From positions 3,600,556 to 3,664,555 of the forward strand of contig NZ_CM001558.1 of assembly GCF_000281895.1 (NCBI RefSeq): a DNA stretch of 64,000 bases, read 5' to 3'. The DNA is from Pseudomonas fluorescens Q2-87 (GTDB lineage Bacteria; Pseudomonadota; Gammaproteobacteria; Pseudomonadales; Pseudomonadaceae). A program made the translations under genes and the position numbers. The notes beneath the pieces are model-generated. The model did no database searches and was not told the DNA's origin. It was given only the letters and a program-made list of their open reading frames with translations. Position 1 is the first letter of the stretch. Every line of letters starts with the position of its first letter. Of the stretch, positions 57,444-64,000 are shown piece by piece.

Positions 57444-57785
57444 GACGACATCTCCAGTTATTAAATGATTGATCCAGCAAGACAGCTTGTGCTGCTGCGA
57501 TGGGTGCCATTTAACGCCGCTAAGGTAACCCGTGTGTGTCACCAACCTCCGCAAATAAACCAGTTCGTATCGGGAGGGTCTCAGATACATAAAATTACGA
57601 TTTCAATTCATCCAAACAGGACTATTTAACCGAAGGATAGGTCGGCCTAATGTTGCGTAAAATGTAATGAAACAAGCGGGTTATTGAGCACTCAACTTCC
57701 CTTCACTCAAAAGCAGAAACAAACACACAACTACCTGAAGACCTCAGGCAGTCATGCGTATACTTGTGATTTCGTCAGGGTGCGT
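57444..57785. other. Intergenic region, AT-rich
   Basis: About 340 bases between the broken DUF2790 gene and the end of the second Ohr gene. It includes the DUF2790 promoter and ribosome site (GGAGAT before ATG 57443). No further gene seen. Confidence 0.5.
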
Positions 57786-58202
57786 TCAGACGAGATTCAG
57801 AACGACGTCTATATTTCCGCGAACAGCTTTCGAATAAGGACAAGTCTGATGCGCGGTATCGATCAGGCGCAGGGCTGTATCACGCTCTATCCCCGGCAGG
57901 CTAACGTTAAGTCGAGCACGCAGAAAATAGGCATCACCTTCCAGGCAAAGATCGACTTCGGCATCAATGGCGACGTCGGCCGGAAGTTCGACTTTAAACT
58001 TGCGCGCCGCAAGCCCCAGCGCTCCGTCAAAGCATGCCGACCAGCCAGCCGCGAAGAGTTGTTCGGGGTTGGTACCATTGCCTTTGAAACCCGGTAGCGA
58101 ATGGCGAATATCCAACTTTCCGTCGTCGCTTCGTGAAGTGCCCCCATCGCGAGCTCCTGTGGTGTGTACTTTAGCGGTATAGAGGATTTTCTTGGATGTC
58201 AT
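57786..58202 (-). CDS. Ohr/OsmC family organic hydroperoxide resistance protein (copy 2)
   Basis: 138 residues from ATG 58202, which has AAGGAGC upstream; the frame extends to 58307 without support. Redox cysteines are in GWSACFDGALG and HQTCPYSKA. Very similar to copy 1 at 50.3 kb (shared SRSDDG, IRHSLPGF, DAEVDLCL), so the two are recent paralogues. Confidence 0.9.
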   Translation of the reverse strand: MTSKKILYTAKVHTTGARDGGTSRSDDGKLDIRHSLPGFKGNGTNPEQLFAAGWSACFDGALGLAARKFKVELPADVAIDAEVDLCLEGDAYFLRARLNVSLPGIERDTALRLIDTAHQTCPYSKAVRGNIDVVLNLV

Positions 58203-58389
58203 ATTGAAGCTCCTTATTTTATGGGAAGACGCCTGCCAAGTGCGTTGGTGAATCAGAGCAGACCCTTGGCAACCTCTCGATTGCACGAAGGTATCGTTCA
58301 CCGCCAAGCCTGCTTATTGCGGCCGTAGTCGCTCGCGGCAGTTCTGTCATTTCACTGAGTTGATCGGATGTGATTTTGGTTGAGAAGGG

Positions 58390-58426
58390 CCCCTTGTAGG
58401 AGTTGGCAAGCAACTCCTACAAGGGG
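58390..58426. repeat. Perfect 16-bp inverted repeat, REP-like or terminator
   Basis: Arms CCCCTTGTAGGAGTTG (58390-58405) and CAACTCCTACAAGGGG (58411-58426) around GCAAG. The TGTAGGAG core is common in Pseudomonas REP sequences. It lies 23 bases after the stop of the repeat-protein gene and may end that transcript. Confidence 0.7.
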
Positions 58427-58449
58427 TGGTGGTGTTTATGAGACATCAC

Positions 58450-58830
58450 TCAAACCGTCTGGTTATCCACCAACTGACCTTGCGGCGTGCGGCTAGAACC
58501 ATCAGCCGCTACCAACTGCCCCTGCGGCGTACGGCTCGAACCATCGGCAGCTACCAACTGACCTTGCGGCGTACGGCTCGAACCATCGGCAGCTACCAAC
58601 TGACCTTGCGGCGTACGGCTCGAACCATCGGCAGCTACCAACTGACCTTGCGGCGTACGGCTCGAGCCGTCCTGTACCAGGATGTCACCACCGCCCAGCG
58701 CGTTCACAGGGGCCAACTGGAAGCATGTGCTGCTGCCGCAGGAGCTTTGTTCAACAGCGGCGTTAGCATGAGCGGCGGCACCAGCCAGGGCGAAAGCAGC
58801 GGCGGTCAAAAAGCGAGTCACGTTGTTCAT
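58450..58830 (-). CDS. Small secreted protein with five 14-residue tandem repeats
   Basis: A 126-residue protein. It has a signal peptide (MNNVTRFLTAAAFALAGAAA, cleaved near HANA), a short linker with two Cys (SSCGSSTCF) that could form a disulfide, then five copies of DGSSRTPQGQLVAA, the last ending in LVDNQTV. AGGAGAAAAATC precedes the ATG. It lies 48 bases after the DUF2790 gene and is probably co-transcribed. The repeats are polar and uniform, suggesting an exported repetitive peptide, a binding scaffold or a precursor cut into copies. I know no proven function for this repeat. Confidence 0.85.
   Translation of the reverse strand: MNNVTRFLTAAAFALAGAAAHANAAVEQSSCGSSTCFQLAPVNALGGGDILVQDGSSRTPQGQLVAADGSSRTPQGQLVAADGSSRTPQGQLVAADGSSRTPQGQLVAADGSSRTPQGQLVDNQTV
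58471..58680 (-). repeat. Five tandem 42-bp repeats within the small secreted protein gene
   Basis: Units at 58471, 58513, 58555, 58597 and 58639, each 42 bp (14 codons). The central units are identical or nearly so at the DNA level, including third positions; the outer units carry a few substitutions. This indicates recent slippage or unequal crossing-over. Confidence 0.95.
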
Positions 58831-58878
58831 GATTTTTCTCCTGTATCAAAGGGGATTGGCAATCGGTAAGTGGAGGGC

Positions 58879-59142
58879 TCAGTTGTCACCAATGCAGCTG
58901 TCAGCGAACTTGCGGTAGTCCAGGACCTGCGTTTTGCTCTGGGAATCCAAGTAGGTCATCTGGGCATTCACAACCCCGCAGGTGGGTGCGGCGTCGTGTG
59001 TCAGCGACACCACTTTCTTGATGTCCAGGTGGGTGCCGTAGGTGTAGGTCTCAGGCGAGACGCCTGCTTCGGCGCGGGCGGACAACGTGCAGATGTTCAG
59101 GGCGGCAAACAGGCAAGCGGCGTAGATTGCTTTAGTGTTCAT
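58879..59142 (-). CDS. DUF2790-type small periplasmic/secreted protein
   Basis: 87 residues. The signal peptide (MNTKAIYAACLFAALNICTL, cleaved near ARA) is followed by a compact domain (YGTHLDIKKVVSLTHDAAP, CGVVNAQMTYLDSQSKTQVL, CIGDN) with two Cys that may pair. DUF2790 proteins are widespread in pseudomonads with no firm function. It is the intact paralogue of the broken copy at 57.2 kb and leads the operon containing the repeat protein. Confidence 0.88.
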   Translation of the reverse strand: MNTKAIYAACLFAALNICTLSARAEAGVSPETYTYGTHLDIKKVVSLTHDAAPTCGVVNAQMTYLDSQSKTQVLDYRKFADSCIGDN

Positions 59143-59830
59143 GGTGATCTCCTCAAGGCTTCAATGGCTAAATCGTTCTATTGAGCCGAGGCGGTCGGGT
59201 TTGCCTCGATGGAGCCTATTAGAAGCCTCAGAGGTATCTGGTCTGTGTCGAAAACAGGGGTGTTCAAATCGATTCGTATCAGAGCCGCCTGGAAATACAC
59301 ATCGATACAAACCTCAAGGGATTTGCGGCGCTCAACCAGTTCGCCACGGCTGCCACACCCTAAAAATCATTATTGACTGATCATTCCAATATATTTATGG
59401 CTTTGCCATGGATGTGCCAAACCCCAAGCGCCTTGGAGTCGAAGGAGCCGGCCGGGTAAGGCGGCAACATGTTGCCGCTGCATCTGACTTTTTTGCCGTT
59501 CAGCTTCATGGCGTCCACATACAAAAAGGTGCGCACTCCTAACGTCCCATCGTCTAAACCGAGTCCGATTATCTATAAGCGGAAAAAGCGTTGACGCTTT
59601 TGTGAAGAGTGCGTTGGGATGATAAGTGGCATAGCAGATGCGATGTTGTTGCCCCCCACCCTCACACCTATGGCCACCCAGCGTTTCTACTATTAAGCGC
59701 TAACACCGCATAACTGGTAAGTCTCACCCTGTGACGTCATGCTCGAGCTGCAGCACTCAAACTTTGGCAACCTCCTATTCCCCGGTTGGTTGCTTGATCA
59801 GTTGAACAGATGACGTAGAGGGATCCGATC
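59143..59830. other. Long intergenic region
   Basis: Nearly 690 bases, including the promoter of the DUF2790 operon and of the sigma-like gene. The only coding-looking stretch is a short minus-strand frame at 59381-59509. Confidence 0.5.
59381..59509 (-). pseudogene. Possible small ORF or gene fragment (42 residues)
   Basis: From ATG 59509 the frame reads MKLNGKKVRCSGNMLPPYPA and ends GKAINILE. The frame is open further upstream (VRTFLYVDA), with no ribosome site at a usable distance, which suggests the tail of a decayed gene. Family not recognised. Confidence 0.3.
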
Positions 59831-60220
59831 ATGGCCGAAGGTTATCGCGTGAGTTGCCTTAGCACAGCTGAGCGGCTTGGGAACGACGAATTGCACGCCT
59901 TAATGGCGGGTGTCGTCAGGCGTGACAGGCGTGAGTCACAACAACTCTTTGCGGCAGTGACACCCTTACTCATCGCCTTCTATGAAGGCCAAGTGCAGGC
60001 CGGGCGAATCAAGCGTGGAGCCACAGCGGGCCTGGTTCAGGAAGCTTTCAAGGCGCTCTACCTTGGACAGCCAGGTTATGACCCGACCCTACCGTTCCGG
60101 GCGTGGGTTCTCGATATCGCACGATCAACTCTACTGGGTAACGCGGGCTCAGAAGCCGTTTTCGACGCTCTTGCAGGTGTGGCGGTGCGCAACTGCCAGC
60201 AAGCCATGCAAGTCACGTGA
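59831..60220 (+). CDS. Sigma-70-like protein with region 2 only (truncated ECF-type)
   Basis: 129 residues. The core resembles region 2 of ECF-type sigma factors: LMAGVVRRDRRESQQLFAAV, LLIAFYEGQVQAGRIKRGAT, LVQEAFKALYLGQPGYDPTL and PFRAWVLDIARSTLLG. In full-length relatives region 4 (-35 recognition) follows; here the protein ends in an unrelated tail after about 20 more residues. GAGGGA precedes ATG 59831, so it may still be expressed. It lies 42 bases before the third Ohr gene, possibly in one transcript. It is either a decayed sigma gene or a small core-binding protein. Confidence 0.6.
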   Translation: MAEGYRVSCLSTAERLGNDELHALMAGVVRRDRRESQQLFAAVTPLLIAFYEGQVQAGRIKRGATAGLVQEAFKALYLGQPGYDPTLPFRAWVLDIARSTLLGNAGSEAVFDALAGVAVRNCQQAMQVT

Positions 60221-60262
60221 TTCGATCTATCGACGCCGCGTTATCAACGCTAGGAAGTACTC

Positions 60263-60679
60263 ATGATCAATATCGAAAAAACCCTCTATACCGGTCATAC
60301 CTACACAACAGGAGGTCGAGAGGGCACCGGCCGCAGCCATGATGGACGACTTGACCTCAAGCTTTCTCCACCCGGCGCGCCCGGAATAGGCACCAACCCG
60401 GAGCAATTGTTCGCAGTCTGCTGGTCAGCCTGCTTTCTCGGTTCTCTGCGCCATGCCTGCAATGCTCGTAGGATCGCCTTTCCAGTGATGGCCGGTGTCG
60501 ATGCCCAAGTCGACCTGATCCATGGCGAACAGGGTTTTACTCTGCAGGCCCGACTGGTCGTATCGTTGCCTGACATCGAGTCGGACATCGCTTTGCAACT
60601 TATTGAAGCGGCAAACCAGAACTGCCCCTACTCAAAAGCCACGCGCGCCAACATCCCTGTGAGCATCACACTCGCCTGA
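60263..60679 (+). CDS. Ohr/OsmC family protein (copy 3, divergent)
   Basis: 138 residues with both redox cysteines (CWSACFLGSLR and NQNCPYSKA). It is clearly more distant from copies 1 and 2: the linker regions differ (GREGTGRSHDGRLDLKLSPP) and there is an extra Cys just before the first redox Cys. It follows the sigma-like gene. Likely a peroxide reductase, possibly with a different substrate range. Confidence 0.88.
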   Translation: MINIEKTLYTGHTYTTGGREGTGRSHDGRLDLKLSPPGAPGIGTNPEQLFAVCWSACFLGSLRHACNARRIAFPVMAGVDAQVDLIHGEQGFTLQARLVVSLPDIESDIALQLIEAANQNCPYSKATRANIPVSITLA

Positions 60680-60802
60680 TTTTCCGCTCTATGCTCAACA
60701 CCTTCAGCAGAAGCAGAAGCAAAGGAAACCGCCTGCTTCTGCCTCGCAATCATTGGCTATTCACAACACCAGACGCGAACACGATATCCCGCCAAACCCA
60801 GG

Positions 60803-62221
60803 CTAATCCGACACAATACTTTTGGCCTCAAGAAACGATTCCAGCCCAAAGGCGCCGAACTCCCGGCCGACACCTGACTGTTTGACCCCGCCGAACGGTG
60901 CAAGCAGTTCTGGCGCGACTCTGTTGATCAACACCGAACCGGCCTGTAGCCGGACCGCGAGGCTTCGGGCGCGTTCCGGCTGCCGAGAAAACACATAGGC
61001 CTGCAAGCCGTAGACACTGGCGTTGGCAATATCGATCGCCTGTTCTTGCGAGTCATATGCAATGATCGACAGCACCGGGCCGAAAATCTCCTCTTGAGCA
61101 ATGTCCATGTCACTGCTGACGTCGGCAAAGACCGTGGGCCTTACGAAATAGCCCTTGTCCAGGCCGATCGGCCTGCCCTCCCCGCCGGCAATCAGCGTCG
61201 CGCCTTGTGCCTGCCCGCGGCGGATGAAACCTTGTACGCGGTCGAATTGCGCCTGACTGACCAGAGGCCCGATAACGGTGGCAGGATCCTGCGGACTGCC
61301 GACGACCATCGCCCCGACCAGGCTTTTTACACGGTCGATGATGTCCTCGGCGTGCTTGCGTGGCACCAGCAGGCGCGTGCCGGCAACACATGCCTGTCCG
61401 TTATTCATGAAGGCAGCATTCAGTGCAAGAGGCATGGCCGCGTCTAGATCGGCGTCATCAAGGACGATGGAGGCCGACTTCCCCGTAAGCGACAAGCTCA
61501 CTCGCTTCATGGTTTCTATACCGGCGCGAGCAATGAGTTTACCGGTGGCGGTGGACCCCGTGAATGAAACTTTCGCGACGTGTGGGCTGGTGCTGATTTC
61601 GTCACCGACATCACCGCCTCGCCCCAATAGAATATTGAAAACCCCTTTGGGCAAATCTGCGCGATGCAACGCCTGGGCGAGCACATCGGTTTGCAAGGGA
61701 CTCAACTCGCTCGGTTTGATGACCGAGGCACAGCCGGCCGCAATGGCCGATGCCAGTTTGCTGCATATTGTCCCAGCGGTGCTGTTCCAGGGCGCAATCA
61801 GCGCCGCCACGCCGACCGGCTCCATCACCACGGTCGCGTCGCCCATCGAACGAATCAGGTCGTAGTTTTTCAACGCCTGCGCCGCATTGGCAAATGACTG
61901 CGAAGCGTAGCGACTGACCCATTGCGCTCGCGCGAACGGCGCACCGTATTCTTCGATGGCGGTATCACGAATTTCATCCGTGCTCGCCAGCACGGCAACC
62001 TGCAACTGCTCAAGCATCTCGATACGCTCGGCCTTGGAGGTGCGGCCCATCTCGATTTGAGCACGCGAAGCCGCCGCGATGGCGCACCTGGCATCTTCAC
62101 GGTTGGCCAAGGTGACCGTACCGATGACCGTCTCGGTCGCCGGGTTGATGCATTGCACCGTTTCATTCCCCTGAACGGGAACGAATGCTCCATCAATGTA
62201 ACTATGATTGATTTTCCACAT
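60803..62221 (-). CDS. Aldehyde dehydrogenase family protein with altered ELGGK motif
   Basis: About 472 residues from ATG 62221; the frame extends to 62266 with only TTG/GTG starts. NAD(P)-dependent aldehyde dehydrogenase fold: APWNSTAG, FTGSTATGK, catalytic Cys in NNGQACVAGTR (near residue 278) and EEIFGPVLS. The normally invariant Glu of the ELGGK motif is Ser here (SLSLTGKSA, near residue 243). That Glu is the general base in most family members, so activity may be lowered or altered. It is the last gene of a probable operon after an MFS transporter and a creatininase-family hydrolase. Confidence 0.87.
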   Translation of the reverse strand: MWKINHSYIDGAFVPVQGNETVQCINPATETVIGTVTLANREDARCAIAAASRAQIEMGRTSKAERIEMLEQLQVAVLASTDEIRDTAIEEYGAPFARAQWVSRYASQSFANAAQALKNYDLIRSMGDATVVMEPVGVAALIAPWNSTAGTICSKLASAIAAGCASVIKPSELSPLQTDVLAQALHRADLPKGVFNILLGRGGDVGDEISTSPHVAKVSFTGSTATGKLIARAGIETMKRVSLSLTGKSASIVLDDADLDAAMPLALNAAFMNNGQACVAGTRLLVPRKHAEDIIDRVKSLVGAMVVGSPQDPATVIGPLVSQAQFDRVQGFIRRGQAQGATLIAGGEGRPIGLDKGYFVRPTVFADVSSDMDIAQEEIFGPVLSIIAYDSQEQAIDIANASVYGLQAYVFSRQPERARSLAVRLQAGSVLINRVAPELLAPFGGVKQSGVGREFGAFGLESFLEAKSIVSD

Positions 62222-62314
62222 CTTGGCGTACCTGATCGATTGCGGTTTACCCGCGATGAGCACCAACGCCCGGTATGCCCAGGCGTTGGCCAGGTCGGAT
62301 AAAACTCCCGCGGA

Positions 62315-63064
62315 TCAGCCTGGCATCGGCTCGCGGCTGAAGGCTTGCACCTCCTGCACCAGGCCTTGTGCTGCCATCATCACCAGCTGCCGGCCTTTTT
62401 CCGGTGACGCTTGCGCCGGGTCCGATCCCATGCGGCCATCCGGATGACGGGCGCGGAAATCGGCTGCCTCTCGAATCGGCCCCCAATTGGCGATCTGTGG
62501 CGAGTAGTCAGCCGATTTGATGGCGTGCGGATAGGCCCACTGGGTCACGGCAATTTCCGAAGGCGTTGCATGAATGCCGTGTCCTGTCGGGAACTGGTCC
62601 TTCGCCAAATCATTGATACCTTCCAGATCCCACCAGTTGCACAGCTTCAAGGCAAAACCCGCAGGGCGACGCGCGAAACTCGCCTCGGCATACAATTCCG
62701 AAAACGCCGCTTCGATCGATGCGATGTTGCCGCCATGGCCATTGAGAAAGAAGATTTTTTCGAAGCCGTGGGCAACCAGCGAGCGAGTCCAGTCACCGAT
62801 GGCGGCGATGAATGTCGAAGGCCTGAGCGAGATCGTTCCCGGGAAACCGAGATGATGCTGGGCCATGCCGATGTTGAAGGTCGGGGCAATCAGAATGTCC
62901 GCTGACTCCTGCGCCTGATGGGCGATGATTTCGGGGCACATCCAGTCCGTCCCTAGCAGTCCGGTAGGCCCGTGCTGCTCGTTGGAACCGATCGGGATGA
63001 CGACAGTACGGCTGCGCTCGAGAAATTTTGCGATTTCGGCCCAGGTCGATAGATGTAAAAGCAT
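62315..63064 (-). CDS. Creatininase family amidohydrolase
   Basis: 249 residues with the metal-site motifs of the family: IPIGSNEQHGPTGLLGTDW, FLNGHGGN and HATPSEIA. Family members hydrolyse cyclic amides (creatinine) or formamide intermediates in the cytoplasm using two divalent metals. Its place between an MFS carrier and an aldehyde dehydrogenase suggests uptake and breakdown of a small amide or lactam. Confidence 0.9.
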   Translation of the reverse strand: MLLHLSTWAEIAKFLERSRTVVIPIGSNEQHGPTGLLGTDWMCPEIIAHQAQESADILIAPTFNIGMAQHHLGFPGTISLRPSTFIAAIGDWTRSLVAHGFEKIFFLNGHGGNIASIEAAFSELYAEASFARRPAGFALKLCNWWDLEGINDLAKDQFPTGHGIHATPSEIAVTQWAYPHAIKSADYSPQIANWGPIREAADFRARHPDGRMGSDPAQASPEKGRQLVMMAAQGLVQEVQAFSREPMPG

Positions 63065-63115
63065 CTGCGTTCTCTCTTTGGAAGGGTTCCTTGCGGAACA
63101 CGATGGGTGTGAAGT

Positions 63116-64000
63116 TCAAAGCGCCCGATCAACTTGCGGCGCATTCGAGATCCGGTCGCGATGCGCCAGCGGTTTGCTCGCGATGATCACGAACGCGGCG
63201 CACAGAAACACGCAGCCGACAGCGACGATGCCAGGGTTCATGCTTGCCGTTGATGTCTTTGCCCAACCGATCACTGCCGGGCCCCAAAAACCGCCGCACA
63301 GACCGATGGTGTTGATCAGAGCGATACCGCCCGCTGCCGCTTCGCCCTTGATGAGTTCAGAGGGCATCGCCCACAAGACCGTGTAGGCCATGAACATCAT
63401 GGCGATCGCCAGCGTCAGCAGAACCATTGATAACATCAGGTTCCCATCGGCAACAGGATACAAAAGTATCAATAGTGCCCCGACGCCTGCCGGGATCGCG
63501 CAGTGATAGCGGCGCTCGCCGAAACGGTCGGAGCGGCGCCCGATCCAGTACATGCCTGCTGCCGCTGCCACATAGGGAATGGCCGCGCACCAACCCAGCT
63601 GCATCATGTCGTTGATACCTTGCGCTTTAAGGATCGCCGGGAGCCAGAAGCTCATGGCATAGATCGAGAAAATGATGCAGAAGTAGGCGCACGCCAGGAT
63701 GTAGATTCTGCGATCTCGCAGCACGGCTCTGAACGAGTGGGCCCCTCCCGAGGAAGCGCCGAGTTCACGCTGCAGCAATTGCTTTTCCTCGACGCTCAGC
63801 CAGCGAGCTTCGGCGGGATGGTTGCAAAGGTAAAAATAGGCAAACGCACCAAGCAACACGCAGGGCAGACCTTCAATCAAGAACATCCATTGCCACCCAG
63901 CAAGGCCACCCACCCCCTCGAAAGTGGAGATCAGCCATGCCGAAAGCGGACCGCCAATAATGCCGCCGGCGGGACCTGCGATGAACACGATTGCAATGGC
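63116..64000 (-). CDS. MFS transporter, anion:cation symporter family (partial, start beyond window)
   Basis: About 294 C-terminal residues; the frame is open through the window edge. Features typical of ACS-family carriers are PAGGIIGGPLSAWLI, FLIEGLPCVLLGAFAYFYL, an intracellular loop with HPAEARWLSVEEKQLL, and six further TM helices. Such carriers import small carboxylates or related anions. First visible gene of the leftward operon. Confidence 0.87.
   Translation of the reverse strand, partial: AIAIVFIAGPAGGIIGGPLSAWLISTFEGVGGLAGWQWMFLIEGLPCVLLGAFAYFYLCNHPAEARWLSVEEKQLLQRELGASSGGAHSFRAVLRDRRIYILACAYFCIIFSIYAMSFWLPAILKAQGINDMMQLGWCAAIPYVAAAAGMYWIGRRSDRFGERRYHCAIPAGVGALLILLYPVADGNLMLSMVLLTLAIAMMFMAYTVLWAMPSELIKGEAAAGGIALINTIGLCGGFWGPAVIGWAKTSTASMNPGIVAVGCVFLCAAFVIIASKPLAHRDRISNAPQVDRAL

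Noticed and set aside
58471..58680. Five regularly spaced 42-bp repeats that could be mistaken for a CRISPR array
   Set aside because: The repeats are contiguous with no unique spacers, are a multiple of three and are in frame within a secreted protein.
1..64000. Insertion sequences, integrase or tRNA attachment site bounding the accessory regions
   Set aside because: No transposase, integrase or tRNA sequence was recognised; the only mobile-type trace is the 80-bp direct repeat.

Overview
The window looks like a stretch of a fluorescent-group Pseudomonas chromosome. The reasons are the high GC content and codon use, an OprD-type porin remnant, small DUF2790-type secreted proteins, a PvdH-like diaminobutyrate aminotransferase with an MbtH partner, a PvdE/SyrD-type exporter and the betaine-catabolism enzymes at the left edge. 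Species is not determinable. No rRNA, tRNA, insertion sequence or CRISPR array was seen.

Layout. (1) 1-8.3 kb: catabolism of an N-methylated substrate. It holds a flavin/Fe-S demethylase cut by the window edge, a pyrroline-5-carboxylate reductase homologue with a TetR regulator, a Rieske oxygenase with its reductase, and two LysR regulators. The wreck of a betaine ABC transporter lies in the middle. (2) 8.4-12.6 kb: an accessory patch. It holds a class 3 lipase, a large unknown protein behind a possible HrpL-type promoter, and truncated gene ends, including an 80-bp copy of the tail of a methyltransferase found 40 kb away. (3) 12.6-47.7 kb: a large nonribosomal peptide siderophore locus. (4) 48.2-56.9 kb: methyltransferase, porin fragment, Ohr-like peroxidase, catalase, two-component system and an AraC/NimT-type exporter pair. 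(5) 57.2-60.7 kb: small secreted proteins (one broken by a stop codon, one made of five perfect-length 14-residue repeats), two more Ohr paralogues and a sigma factor with only region 2. (6) 60.8-64 kb: an MFS transporter, a creatininase-family amidohydrolase and an aldehyde dehydrogenase that probably form one catabolic operon.

The siderophore locus is the main find. Five NRPS proteins carry six adenylation domains. By my manual reading of the specificity residues these select Asp, Dab, Asp, an unassigned residue, His and Gly. There are three SyrP/TauD-type Fe(II)/2-oxoglutarate hydroxylases: two free-standing and one fused to the end of the first synthetase. Two condensation-like domains have lost the HHxxxDG motif. 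They sit at the N-termini of the Asp and His synthetases, exactly where hydroxylase 'interface' domains are expected. The natural reading is a peptide with two beta-hydroxyaspartates and one beta-hydroxyhistidine, enough for hexadentate iron binding. A TonB receptor, a PvdE-like exporter, a PepSY reductase-type operon and Fur-like sites support a role in iron uptake. No thioesterase was found, and the fourth synthetase ends in an unpaired C-T, so chain release is unexplained. Ligand chemistry resembles the corrugatin/histicorrugatin family, but I cannot match the locus to a named product.
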